Source: CAWAPS01 sp963783945 (lineage in GTDB: Bacteria > Actinomycetota > Acidimicrobiia > Acidimicrobiales > Palsa-688). Taken from it: a stretch of 64,000 bases of DNA. A program made the position numbers and the translations under genes. The DNA is taken from NCBI GenBank assembly GCA_963783945.1, contig CAWAPS010000024.1, positions 1-64,000 on the forward strand. The letters are read 5' to 3'. This document shows positions 1 through 9,365 of this stretch, in pieces (position 1 is the first letter of the stretch; each line of letters opens with the position of its first letter). The notes under the pieces are model-generated. The model was not told the DNA's origin and ran no database searches. It was given only the letters and a program-made list of their open reading frames with translations.

Positions 1-376
1 GAGATCGACGCCTGCAGCGCCCCGATCACATTGCGCAGCCCGTCGGGCGAGGCCGCCAGTCGAGCCGCGTGGCCGGCGCCGGGCGGTGGCCCAGTACCCA
101 TACGGGCTGGCCGCCAGGGCCACCGCTGGGATAGCAGCCACCACAACCGTCCAGCTAAGCACGAACAGCACCAGGAAACTGACCACGCCCACCGCGGCCG
201 ACACCGCCCAGAACTGGCCGGGGGTGACCGCCGCCCCGGCCTGGCTAAGCCACACCTGACGCGACCCCACGGGCCGGGACGGCGGGTCCGAACCCGCAGG
301 CGGACCGGCCGGCCGGCCACGGTTCAGCGATGCTCCAGGCGGCCAGGGCGGCGAACAGCGCGGCGAGCGCGATCAC
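1..376 (-). CDS. TadB-like pilus/secretion membrane protein, partial, frameshifted
   Basis: This is the N-terminal part of a type II secretion F / TadB-like inner-membrane protein; the gene runs off the left edge. A GTG start at 376 overlaps the upstream ATPase stop (GTGA, 373-376). The opening hydrophobic stretch begins VIALAALFAALAAWSIAEPW. After a frameshift near 240 a second frame reads QAGAAVTPGQFWAVSAAVG, followed by two membrane segments and then a basic cytoplasmic start. Another shift near 60 is needed to reach a residue run that resembles the usual cytoplasmic helix (AASPDGLRNVIGALQ). TadB proteins form the inner-membrane platform that works with a CpaF/TadA ATPase, which fits the gene order. 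The family call is inference from topology and neighbours; the residue match is modest. Confidence 0.45.
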
Positions 377-1690
377 AGTCTAGCCTCGCCTTTGAGCACG
401 TCAGTGACGGTGATGCGCCGACCGGCCAGGCCCGATCGCAGCGCCGGGCCAACTGCGGGGTCAAACTGGTGGTCCTCAACTCAAGCTCGCCGTCTAGGTC
501 GTCCGCAAAAAGATCGGGGTGACCGCCACCGCCACCGCCGACAGCTGGCGGAACCACCGAGATCTCGGTGACCTTGCGCACCGCCCGGCCGGCCACCGTG
601 GCCATGTCCACAAACACCGCCACCTCGAAGGTGCGGGCGAACTTGTCGCGTATGTTGTCGGGGCTCATAGCCGGCACCGCCGGGGCCGCCGCGGTGGCCA
701 AAGATTCGAAGCCGAGGGGGACGCTGTCGGCGTGCACGGCCGCCAGCAGCCCGGTTCCCAGGTTGCCGGCCAGGACCAAATCCCACGCCTCCCGGCCTTT
801 GAGTTCGCCCAGACACAAAAGTTCGGGGGAGCCGACCCGGGCCGAGCGCAGCAGGATGTCCAGCGTCTCGACCTTGGAGGTGGCCCAGTACTCGCCGTTG
901 AGCAGGGGGCGCTCAGCTCCCGGTTTTCTTCGCACACGATCACCCGGACCCGGGCCTCGACCGCTCTGAGCAACCCGTCCACAGGGTCGTTTTGCCCGCC
1001 CCGGGGGGGCCGACGACCAGAATCTTGATCCGCGGTACCAGCATCAACACGGCCAAAAGAACGGCGGCCGGGGCGGTCAGCCACCCCCACGCCACCATGT
1101 CCGACAGCGTGGCGTTGTGCTTTTGCGGCAACCGCAGAGTGAACGTCACCATCCCGTCGATACGCGGGGCGATCGACGCGGTCAGCCGCCCCCGCCGCCC
1201 GCCGGGCAGAAACACCCGCACCCCGTAGCGCGCGGATGCGACGAGTCGATCTGCTCTCCGGCGTCGGCCAAAAGCCGCTGCACCACCGTCAGGTTTCCCG
1301 CAGCCGACACCGGATAGGGCACCGCCGCGATCTCCCCCGATATCAAACGGTAGGTGAGCTCGCCGTCGCGGCCGTAGATCTCCTCGACGTCGGGGCGGGC
1401 CATCAGCTCGTCGAGGACCGACCCGAAGCTGACCACGTCCTTGAAGATCCGCCACGCCACGTCCTCCACGTCAGCGAACGCTTCGGCGTCGCCCCGTCTG
1501 CCCTGCACCGAGTCGTCCTGCCAGGCCGCCACATGGCTGGCAGTGATCGTCTGGATCAGCTTGCCGTCGCTGCCCGGGTTAAGGTCCCGGCGGGCCACCT
1601 CGGCCCGCACGTCGGCCAGCACCATGTCATAGGCGGAACGGCGGGACTCCATCACCCCCGCTCCGCTGGCCAGACCGGTCATCGGGCCCG
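373..1690 (-). CDS. CpaF/TadA-type secretion ATPase (frameshifted)
   Basis: This is a VirB11/CpaF-family ATPase that powers Flp pilus assembly or secretion. The N-terminal helical domain reads SRRSAYDMVLADVRAEVARR. The Walker A motif VVGPPGAGKTTLW lies near 1000-1040. A C-terminal block (ARVGSPELLCLGELKGREAW, then LAAVHADS) matches the Walker B/Asp-box and His-box of the family. The frame has to be changed near 1200, 1000, 930 and 420 to join these parts. The best C-terminus is TVTDVLKGEARL with a stop at 373-375, overlapping the next GTG start. The start near 1690 is an ATGA-type site but is uncertain. At about 440 codons the reconstructed length is normal. The frameshifts may be sequence errors or real decay. 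Confidence 0.65.
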
Positions 1691-3025
1691 GCCGTCTGAC
1701 CAACGCGGCCTGCTCGGCCAAGCTGACCGGGCGGGGCACTGGGGAAGGTTGGCCCCACGCCGGTCCGGGCCGGTCGGGCTTCTTGCGCTTTCCCGCCGCC
1801 CTCAGGGGTGTGATGCCGGACAGGTCGGTGGCCATGGCGTTGATCTCCGCTAGCCACGGGCCGGCGGTGACCAGCTCGCCGTTCCAGCGGGCCCGGGCCA
1901 CCCGGGGGTCATCCGGCAGGCATCGAAACGACTCGAAACCGGTCGGGCCAGTCGAGTGGTCCACCTCGACCGCCAGATGGTGGCGTCGGAACCCCGACCG
2001 GCGGGCAGGCGGGCGAAGACACCCAGGCAGCGGGCCCGACAGCCCACCTCGTTGGCCGTGACCCGCCACTCCCCCATGCGCACCGACGATTCGGGGTCGG
2101 GCCCGGCGAACACCACCGCGATGTCAGCCCCCGCCAGCACGGCCCGCCCGGCGGCGAACCGGTCGGCCCCGGCGCCGCCGGGTAGCGCCGAGAACAGCGG
2201 ACCGATCTCCACCACCACCAGCTCGTAGGCGTGCCGGGCCTCCTCCACCAGTCCGAGCAGATGCTCGGGGGACATCAGCGGCGGGCCTCCCGGCGCTGCG
2301 GTCTGACAAATCCGGTCGCAGCGGCCCAGCCGGCAGTGCGATTCTGCCGGCGGGGTCAAACCGTCGGGCAACGCCGGTCACCGAGGGCGATTCGACCCAG
2401 GCTCCACGCCAGCGTGCGGCTGGGGTGGCCACCTGTGCGCGCCGCCAAGGACGCCGCCCAGGGGGCTGGCTTCGATCACCAGGGTGGAACACCGGGTGGC
2501 CAGAGCCTCGCCCACCGCCAGCACCACCTCGGTCACCCCCGACCCGCCCGACACCGCCGACAACACCACCAGCCGACCGCCCCGTCGCCGAACGACGGCC
2601 AGGTTCGCCGCCGCTCGCACCGGCGGACCGGTGGCGGCGGCGGTGGCGTTGACCGGACCGACACTTTCGATCAGCGACGCCGACTCGCTCGGCCGGATGG
2701 AACTGGGAAGAACCCGGTCGTAGCGGACACCCAGGCCTTCCAGAGCCGCCCGGCCCCCGGCGTGGGGGCCGGGATGGAACAGACCGATCACCTCGGTTCC
2801 GCCGGCCAGCAGCCCGTCGATGTCGGCCGGGCCCAAAAGCCGGCTCACGTCATCGACCACCAACACGTCGAAGCGGCGCCGATCCCCGCGGTCCAGCTGG
2901 CCCGCCGACAGCACCATCTCGGTGTCAATCCCGCTGCGATGGTCACGCACGTACTCGCGTAGGTCCTTCGACCACGGCGCCGTGGTGGCGCACACCCCGA
3001 CCAGCATTGCGGTGCCGGCGCTCAT
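1687..3025 (-). CDS. CpaE-like pilus assembly protein (frameshifted)
   Basis: This CpaE/TadZ-type protein is a MinD/ParA-like localisation factor for Tad pili. The ATG at 3025 overlaps the stop of the upstream SAF gene (ATGA, 3022-3025). Residues 1-120 form a receiver-like N-terminal domain. They are followed by a deviant P-loop region (GRLVVLSAVSGGSGVTEVVL) where the canonical GKG is SGV, so nucleotide binding is doubtful. Frame changes near 2400 and 1990 link it to the segments ending LVEEARHAYELVVVEIGPLF and NGELVTAGPWLAEINAMATD. The C-terminal end is not fixed, because the same frame continues into the next gene. Order and spacing with SAF/CpaB and CpaF support the call. Confidence 0.5.
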
Positions 3026-3823
3026 CCCCGTTGCCCCCCGCCTGCTGCGGTCGGCGAGGCCGACGAGCTCCCAGCGTTGACGCCCGGCAGGCTGTAACTG
3101 TTCTGAGCCGAGGCGGCCGCCTGAGCGCTGGCCCGGACCACCATGATCCCACCCTGACCGGCGCTCGACGAATCGCCGATCGCCGCCGCCACCCTCAGCG
3201 CCTCGGACCGATCCACCGCCACCACCACCCAGAACCCCGTCGATGAATTGTCGGCCAGCACCCCCGTGGTCCTCGACGGCGCCACCGACAGCACCGTCAA
3301 TCCCTGGGCCACGTAGCTCGCGGTGCCCGCCGAGGCCACGATCACGTCCACCCGGTCCCCTGGCCCGATCGCCCCGCCGGCCGCCTGGTCCACCCCGACC
3401 GGGATGCTCATCGAGCCCATCGCCCCCGCCGCGCTGGCATGGGTCACCACCGACTGGGTGATCGGGTCTCCGGAGTCGATCTCGGTAGCCGCCACCAAAG
3501 TCGAGGAGCTCACCGCCCGAGCGGAAATCAGCCCGGCCAGCAACGCCCCGTCACCTCGATGCGCCCTGACCAGCCGGGTGTCCGCCGCCGTTATCGCCGA
3601 ACCGGGCGCGGATCGTCCCATTCGCCACCGCCACCCAAACCGTGGCCGAACGATCCTGCAAAGCCACCACCACGACCAGAGCGGCCAGCGACGCGAACAG
3701 CACCGGCCACACGTGGCTGGGTGTCCAACGCCCCCCCAGCCGCCCCCGCCGGCGGCGGCCAGACCAGACCGCCCCATCCGGGCGCGCGTCGACAACCGGC
3801 TCGGCGACGCTCACCGCCACCAC
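3022..3823 (-). CDS. SAF-domain CpaB/RcpC-like pilus assembly protein (frameshifted)
   Basis: This is a membrane-anchored SAF-domain protein of the Flp pilus assembly CpaB family. A GTG start near 3823 gives a short basic N-terminus and then one membrane span (WPVLFASLAALVVVVAL). After a frame change near 3610 come the SAF-type segments LISARAVSSSTLVAATEID and SIPVGVDQAAGGAIGPGDRV, followed by DVIVASAG. This is the characteristic CpaB pattern of a post-SAF GDRVDV strand. The C-terminus is Ala/Ser/Gly-rich. It is the first gene of the minus-strand block and is coupled to the CpaE-like gene by an ATGA overlap. The family call rests on the GDRVDV region and on the neighbours. Confidence 0.6.
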
Positions 3824-4040
3824 CCTGATGGTTCGTTGCTCATACGACCTCCACCCACATCTGGGAGCCACACCACCAAAACCGAAAAAACGGCTCAGAC
3901 CATCACCAACACGACCCGGTCGGCAACAACCGGGCGTGCTGCCTAACCAGGCGGGCAGCCACGCCAGCGTGGCCGGCCGCGCGTCACCACGCCCTCCCGG
4001 CGCCGGCACAACCACGCCCACCACCACCTCACATCGCGCC

Positions 4041-4068
4041 TTGACGCCGTGGTACAGCATATTAATAT
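4041..4068 (+). promoter_or_regulatory. Promoter with overlapping palindrome upstream of the XRE gene
   Basis: TTGACG (4041-4046), 16 bases, then TAATAT (4063-4068) resembles a sigma-70-type promoter in an otherwise GC-rich region. A perfect 10-base palindrome, ATATTAATAT (4059-4068), overlaps the -10 element and could be an operator for the XRE protein encoded downstream. Activity is inferred. Confidence 0.45.
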
Positions 4069-4111
4069 CTAAATAGGAGTGTTACGACAAGTCAACAGGG
4101 TTTTCCCCGGA

Positions 4112-4120
4112 TTGTCCACA
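4112..4120 (+). other. DnaA-box-like site
   Basis: The sequence TTGTCCACA matches the actinobacterial DnaA box consensus exactly and is flanked by T-rich and C-rich runs (GTTTTCCCC before, CCTTTTTCCACC after). It lies in the gap between the divergent Tad-like block and the XRE regulator. A single box is not enough to call an origin. Confidence 0.35.
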
Positions 4121-4273
4121 ACCTTTTTCCACCGCCAGCAGCCTGGCGCCCCGCGCTCAGGCATGACTCAACCACCGAGAGACACCGTGTCACCACAAGC
4201 CGTCGCAGCCCGCCACCTACCGGCATCCCCTCCCCCCACCCGCCCCCCCAGGCCCGGCTGAGAGCAGAAGACG

Positions 4274-5523
4274 ATGAGCCAGCCACCGCCTGGCGCTACC
4301 CCCGGGCAGCGAGTGGCCTTCTACCGGCGCCGAGCCGGTCTCACCCAGCGCCAGCTCTCACAGCTAGTCGGACGGTCCAAAGACTGGACCGGCAAAATCG
4401 AATCCCAAGCCTGGGAGCTCAACCGACTGCCCATCCTGCAAAAACTGGCCGACACCCTCGGCGTCACCGTCGCCGACCTCAACCCGGCAGTCGCCACCCA
4501 GGCCCACCCCGACCAACCAGCCAGCCCCCCACCGACCGGCCCGACCCCAGCACCCTGCTCGCCGCACTCAGCTCCTACCCCGAAATCGCCCAGCTCCACC
4601 AGCCGCCCTCCGAGCGGGACATACCCCTACCCAACACTCTCCGCCACCGCGTCGACAGCCTCAGGCCCCTCCTAAAGCGAGGCGACCACCGCCAGCTGGT
4701 AACAACCCTGGCCCACATCCTCCCCGAGATCGACCAAGGCGCCACCCGAGCCCGACGCTCCCAACTACTACCTCGCTGGCAACAAGCCCAAGCGACCGCT
4801 TACACCGCCGCCGCCCAGGTACTCAGCCAGCTCGGCCAGCCCGCCGCCGCCTGGGTCGCCGCCGACCGGGCCAACAAAGCGGCCATCGCCACCGGAGACT
4901 GGTGGCAAGCGGCCACAGCCACACTGTCAGTCGCCCAAATACTCCTCTCCCAGGATCGCCTCGACGAAGCCCTCAACGCCGCCCTCGCCATACAGCGAGC
5001 GCTGAAAGCCACCAACAGCCACGACCACGCCGCCAGACCAGCTCGCCCTCGCCGGAGCCACCCACCTCATCGTGGCCCAAATCCACGCCCGCCAACACAA
5101 CGCCGAACAAGCCCGACAGGAGCTGCGCCACGCCGAACGCCTAGCCACCCAACTCACCCGCCACCACACAGTCGGCCCGAAAACGATTTCGGACCCGCCA
5201 CCGTCACTCTCACCGCCCTCAACATCGCCCTCACCCTCGAAGAACCCGGGGCCGCCCTCGACATCGCCGACCGCATCGACCCCACCACCCTCACCCCCGA
5301 CCAACACGCCCAAGTCCTGCTCGCCACCGCCCGAGCCCACATCCTGCGCCGAGACCCAAACGCCGCCATCAACTCGCTCCTACAAGCCGAAACCGTCGCA
5401 CCCGACCTCATCCGCCACCACCCAGACAGCCTCGACACGGTACGAGACCTCGGCGCCCTAACCAAACGGGTCAGAAGCAAAGAGCTCGCCGGCCTCCGCC
5501 AACGAATCGAATCAACCAGCTAA
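4274..5523 (+). CDS. XRE-family regulator with TPR-like C-terminus (frameshifted)
   Basis: This is a helix-turn-helix regulator of the long XRE-TPR type common in actinobacteria and their mobile elements. The N-terminal HTH covers residues about 12-70 (FYRRRAGLTQRQLSQLVGRS, then a recognition helix with KDWTGKIES). After frame changes near 4540, 5030 and 5180 the rest reads as helical repeats, for example AAAQVLSQLGQPAAAWVAAD, RLDEALNAALAIQRALKA and LEEPGAALDIADRIDP, ending RQRIESTS and TAA at 5521-5523. The reconstructed length of about 415 residues is normal for the class. It diverges from the Tad-like block and probably controls element functions, which is inference. The ATG at 4274 immediately precedes the conserved HTH. 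Confidence 0.6.
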
Positions 5524-5547
5524 ACCCCACCCAACTGCCCCGCAGAC

Positions 5548-5575
5548 GCCTCGGCCCGATCAGAGGCTTCTTTTT
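5548..5575 (+). terminator. Rho-independent terminator after the XRE gene
   Basis: Arms GCCTC (5548-5552) and GAGGC (5563-5567) enclose a 10-base loop and are followed by TTCTTTTT (5568-5575), 24 bases after the XRE stop codon. Confidence 0.6.
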
Positions 5576-5727
5576 CGGAAACGGGTGACAGCCTCCCAGA
5601 CGTAAGTAGGTGGCGTCGATAGAGAACTAACTCGCAAAGATTCGGAGCAGACGCTGTCACCGATAGGACCGATCCTGGCCGTACTGATGAGGGCGCGCAG
5701 TGTCCAGGCGAGCCGAGAGGAGAAACG

Positions 5728-6037
5728 ATGGTGGACAGGTCGATGGCAGTGACGAGGGAGCGCCATCGCGCACGATCCGCAGAAAAATTCGGCTCCTCCT
5801 GCCGATCCGAGCGGGAGCGACGCTCCCCTCTCGGGCCGGACTTCTGACACACCGGTCTTGTCGGTGGCCGCTACCGCGGAGCTTCTCGGCATCTCGACGT
5901 CGCATGCGTATGAATTGATCAAACGGGGAGTCCTTCCTGCGTTACATCTGGGCCGGCGGGTCGTCGTCCCCAGTCGATGCCTTGACTCCTTGTTCGATAC
6001 CGCCGCCCTCGTCAAAGCGGATCCCAACGGTAGCTAG
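5728..6037 (+). CDS. Excisionase-like helix-turn-helix protein
   Basis: This is a small MerR/excisionase-type DNA-binding protein. The core reads SVAATAELLGISTSHAYELI then KRGVLPALHLGRRVVVPSRC, the typical winged-HTH of excisionase family proteins, ending at TAG 6035-6037. In the core frame only GTG 5864 or TTG 5858 can start, giving about 57 residues. A well-placed AGGAG with ATG 5728 lies upstream in another frame, so one indel between 5750 and 5820 may hide a roughly 100-residue protein. It sits divergent to the integrase, the usual place for xis in integrated elements. The role in excision is inference. Confidence 0.6.
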
Positions 6038-6203
6038 CCGTCCAGGCTGCCTCGGCCAGGACTTAGTGCCCACATCCGGCCGCCACTACCACTTTGGAGC
6101 CCTAGCGTTTCTCAGCGCTTAATGAGAGTTAGATTTGCCAAACGAGGGTGAAAGCCTCGGGCTCTCGGCGCGCAGTAGAGGCCTGCCAACAACTGCTGAG
6201 TAA

Positions 6204-7400
6204 CTAATTCAACGACGCCGTTTCCGGGTCATGGGTCATCCTTGACCGCCGCAGGTCCGCCAGCTTGTCATCGAGGATCTTGCCCCACATCTCGGCGGCC
6301 GCAGCGTCAACGGCCGGGCGGACCTTGGCGTAAACGGTCATGGTGGTGGCCTCGGAGCGATGCCCGGCCCGGCCCATGACAGTACGCGGGTCCACCCCGA
6401 CAGCAAGAAGTTCCGTGATCATCGTGTGGCGGAGACCGTGCAGGTCTACTCCCATCCGTACCCCAGCACGCTTTTTCAGGATCCGGAATCGGCGGCTCGT
6501 CGACTCAGGACGCCACGGTTCTCCGTCCACCGGGGTGCGTCGGCTGCCGAGGCCCCCACTGAACACCAAGTCCTCGGCACGGACGCCCCTCGAGGCGCCC
6601 GTCGCTATCGCCAGGCGGTCCTCCATGCGGGCACGGTGGGCCCTGAGGTGATCAAGCGTCAGAGCTGACACCGCGATAGTGCGTCCGCGGCCCGTCTTGG
6701 TGGTCGGTCGGATTACGACGCCGTCTGTGCCGGTGGTGAGGGATCGGCTGATGGTCAACGTGGCGCTGTCGAAATCGATGTCCTGCCAGCGCAAAGCCAA
6801 CGTCTCACCGCGTCGGCCCCCTTCTTCTGCCGCCACCCACAAGAACGTGAGGAATTCCGGGTCGTTCTCCTCCGCGCTCAGTAGCAGCCGGGCCGCCTCC
6901 TCGACGGTCGGGCTCACCCGGCTGGAGGCGTCGAGCTCAGGAGGAGGCACCTTCATGACTGGGTTCGAGTCGACATACTCCATGGCCGTGGCATATGACA
7001 TCACCGACGACAGGACGGTCCGGACCTTGCGAACTGTGGCCGGGCTGAGTTGCTTTGTCTCGCCCAAATGGTGCAGGAACCCTGCGATCAGCCGAGGCCG
7101 CAAGTCGTTGACCTTGCGGACCCCCAGGACAGGCAAGATGTGGTTTTCCAGGTTATCCCGGTAGTTAACCACTGTGGTAGCCGCCAGACGGGGACGGCTT
7201 CTCCACCACTCGTCGACCAGGGCCGCCAACGTGATGGTCCCAGAAGCGCCGTCCTCGGCCTGCAAGCGAAGACGACGCTCCAGCTTGACCGCCTCCCGCT
7301 CAGTGGGCGCCGAACCCGACAGCTGCTGACGGTGACCCGAGACCGGGTCTCTACCGGCCTGAACCACCACCCGCCACCGACTGCCGCGCTTCTGGATCAT
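6204..7400 (-). CDS. Tyrosine recombinase / phage-type integrase
   Basis: This is a site-specific recombinase of the tyrosine family, 398 residues from ATG 7400, which has AAGGAG about ten bases upstream. The N-terminal arm-binding region (residues 1-50) is followed by a SAM-like core-binding domain (LAATTVVNYRDNLENHILPV) and the catalytic domain. All catalytic residues are visible: Arg in EEGGRRGETLALRW, Lys in TTKTGRGRT, HxxR in LHGLRHTMI, His in GRAGHRS and Tyr in MTVYAKV. It starts 97 bases from the 3' end of tRNA-Glu and is transcribed away from it, so it most likely integrated the element to its left into that tRNA. The gene is intact, unlike most genes further left. Confidence 0.93.
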   Translation of the reverse strand: MIQKRGSRWRVVVQAGRDPVSGHRQQLSGSAPTEREAVKLERRLRLQAEDGASGTITLAALVDEWWRSRPRLAATTVVNYRDNLENHILPVLGVRKVNDLRPRLIAGFLHHLGETKQLSPATVRKVRTVLSSVMSYATAMEYVDSNPVMKVPPPELDASSRVSPTVEEAARLLLSAEENDPEFLTFLWVAAEEGGRRGETLALRWQDIDFDSATLTISRSLTTGTDGVVIRPTTKTGRGRTIAVSALTLDHLRAHRARMEDRLAIATGASRGVRAEDLVFSGGLGSRRTPVDGEPWRPESTSRRFRILKKRAGVRMGVDLHGLRHTMITELLAVGVDPRTVMGRAGHRSEATTMTVYAKVRPAVDAAAAEMWGKILDDKLADLRRSRMTHDPETASLN

Positions 7401-7496
7401 GGAGCTCACTCCTTGCACTGCTGACAGAAATGCTGACAGCTAGATTACCCGAAGTGCTCCCCGCCCCCCGAAATAGGCTCTGACCTGGACTTTCTC

Positions 7497-7572
7497 TGGC
7501 AGCCCCAACGGGATTCGAACCCGTGTTCCCACCTTGAGAGGGTGATGTCCTAGGCCGCTAGACGATGGGGCC
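7497..7572 (-). tRNA. tRNA-Glu (CTC)
   Basis: The minus strand folds as a complete cloverleaf. The acceptor is GGCCCCA paired to TGGGGCT with a G-U at the end. The anticodon loop is CTCTCAA with anticodon CTC. The T-arm has GGTTCGAATCC, and CCA is encoded (7497-7499). It is the probable attachment site for the adjacent integrase. Confidence 0.93.
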
Positions 7573-7758
7573 GTGCGGTGCGACCTCACAGCATAGCCGC
7601 GGGGCCGGAACCGGATCCGGCCCCGCGACCATGATCCTGGCCGCCAGCACCCGGTCGGGCGAGAATCGGCGCCGGCGGCCGACCCGAGCTTCGAGTAGTG
7701 CGGATTGAGCCATCGGGTAGCCCGGGCCGGGCTTGGCCGCGGCCAAGCCCGAGCGGGC

Positions 7759-7983
7759 TCAGGGTTGCCGGAAGGCTTCGGCGCCGGGTCCGACGGCCTC
7801 CTCGACCGGCCGGCCCGCCGGCCGTTCGAAGAAGAGGCTCACACCGTCCGACCCCGCGGGCAACGTGCTGACGAGCCGGAACCCGTCCACCGCGGCCGCG
7901 TTGACCTCGGCTTCCATCGCCGCCCGTCCCATCGGCCGCTCCGACCATTCCACGACCTTGTACTCGTATTCCTGCTCGACCAT
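7759..7983 (-). CDS. Small DUF4177-like protein
   Basis: This is a 74-residue protein beginning MVEQEYEYKVVEWSER. The start resembles the DUF4177 pattern (YEYKVV near the N-terminus, then GFRLVSTLPAG and a strand with LFFER). It is a likely small alpha/beta domain of unknown function. There is no signal peptide or membrane segment. It stands alone upstream of tRNA-Glu on the same strand. The family call is from the overall pattern and is tentative. Confidence 0.55.
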   Translation of the reverse strand: MVEQEYEYKVVEWSERPMGRAAMEAEVNAAAVDGFRLVSTLPAGSDGVSLFFERPAGRPVEEAVGPGAEAFRQP

Positions 7984-8400
7984 GACGTGGTCCTACCCCC
8001 CGGGATCGTCTCTACACCTGATCCGCCTCGTAGCCGCTCCCCAACGTTTCTCAGGTTCTTCACAGGCCGCGCAGTGCCGCCGACCGGGGTTGGGTACGGT
8101 GACGCTCTTACGGTCGGCGTGCCCAGGGCCTGGCTCCAGGGGGGAGGAGTCCTGAAGGCACACCGGGCACGCTGACCGTTCCACCCGACCCGGGGGTTGG
8201 GGACCCCGTTGGACGAGCGGGCCGACCTCCAGCGGCAGGGAACAGGTCCCCCCCACGAGGCCGCACATCCAGACTACGGGGTAACCGGGCAGAACGGTAG
8301 TTATCCCCACTAACTAGATCCTGCGGGTGACCGGAGCGGCCCGCCCAGGTGGTACGGCATCCGGGTGTTGTGCCGGGCACCGCCGAGCCGGAGTGCGGAC
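7984..8400. other. Intergenic region, no gene seen
   Basis: About 420 bases lie between the DUF4177-like gene and a tandem repeat. The short ORFs here are Arg/Pro-rich shadows. No RNA gene or convincing promoter was seen. Confidence 0.4.
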
Positions 8401-8459
8401 GTTCCGGACCCGCCGCGCCGGAAGTTCCGGACCCGCCGCGCCGGAAGTTCCGGACCCGG
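8401..8459. repeat. 23-base tandem repeat, 2.6 copies
   Basis: Two perfect copies of a 23-base unit (8401-8423 and 8424-8446) and a 13-base partial copy (8447-8459) abut the stop codon of the neighbouring minus-strand gene. Each junction contains the palindrome CCGGAAGTTCCGG, so the array could fold as a hairpin. Confidence 0.85.
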
Positions 8460-9191
8460 TCAGCCGGTCAGGTCGCCCCAGGTCGGGATCGGCATCCCTG
8501 CGGGGAACAGCAGCTTGTCCATGTGCGAACCGCTTCGCTGCCTGAGGATCATCACTACGTCCGCCCAGGCGAGGTAGGCAGCAGAGGCCACCGGGGGCTC
8601 GAACTCGGCAGGCCAGTCATCGAAGGTCCGGCTCGCCAGTCGCCACGCCGACGTGACCCGTTCCTCTGGCTCCGCCGAGAACACTCGAATGGACAGCTCC
8701 AGGGCGGACAGGACGTCGCCGTAAAGGGCTTCGGTGCCGCGCTCGGCCAGCACCGCTTGCACGAAGGCCGGTCCGACGTCCGCCGCCGTTCCTCCCAGGA
8801 GTTCGTGAATCGTCTCCATGCCAGCGTCGCCGACCAGCACGACCGAGCCGAAGGTGCCGGCGTACAAGCTGGTCTCGGGCCCGAACTTGAGGTTCCGGGC
8901 CACCCTCCTGGCCGACTTGCGCATGGCCCGGCGAAAGCTTCTGAACGCGATGAGATCGACGTCCGCCAGCTCTCTGACCGTTGCCCCCACGAGCAGGTCG
9001 AACAGTTCGGTGTTCCGATCATCCCCGAGATCGACCCGATCTGCGGAGGGGTCGCGCCCTGCGGACTGAACCTCCGCCGAGCCCAGTTCCGCCTGCTCAA
9101 CCGCTTCCGCGTCCTGGGTGTCTTCCACATCGGTCCCGGCCAAGTCCGTCCTTGACTCGGACAGCCCGGGATGGACCTCCGGTTCTCTCAC
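8460..9191 (-). CDS. Conserved-looking protein of unknown function
   Basis: The protein is 243 residues from GTG 9191, chosen because AGAGGAG lies 8-14 bases upstream; the frame stays open to 9308. Residues 1-65 are acidic and low complexity. The rest is a soluble, mostly helical domain with RSFRRAMRKSARRVARN, then ETSLYAGTFGSVVLVGDAG and a C-terminal half rich in Trp/Ala/Leu. No membrane span or recognised catalytic motif was seen. I do not recognise the family. It lies downstream of the amidase on the same strand, separated by 174 bases. Its stop touches a tandem repeat. Confidence 0.55.
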   Translation of the reverse strand: MREPEVHPGLSESRTDLAGTDVEDTQDAEAVEQAELGSAEVQSAGRDPSADRVDLGDDRNTELFDLLVGATVRELADVDLIAFRSFRRAMRKSARRVARNLKFGPETSLYAGTFGSVVLVGDAGMETIHELLGGTAADVGPAFVQAVLAERGTEALYGDVLSALELSIRVFSAEPEERVTSAWRLASRTFDDWPAEFEPPVASAAYLAWADVVMILRQRSGSHMDKLLFPAGMPIPTWGDLTG

Positions 9192-9365
9192 AGCAAATAC
9201 TCCTCTGGTGATCCGAGTTGTCGTCGGCTTTCCACCGGTATTCGAGTATCGGCGCGAAGTGCCACGGGCTTGAGCCCGCGGCCTCGGACCCGGGCCGGGG
9301 ACGGGCACGCTGGGAGCCCCCGGCTCCCGGGGCAGTGCTGGTTACTCGGGCGGCCACCGGGAGAA

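Noticed and set aside
4079..4261. 60-codon frames in the gap before the XRE gene
   Set aside because: Pro/Arg-rich in both strands; the region is better read as regulatory.
8401..8459. Possible CRISPR array
   Set aside because: The repeats are directly adjacent without spacers and no cas genes are nearby.
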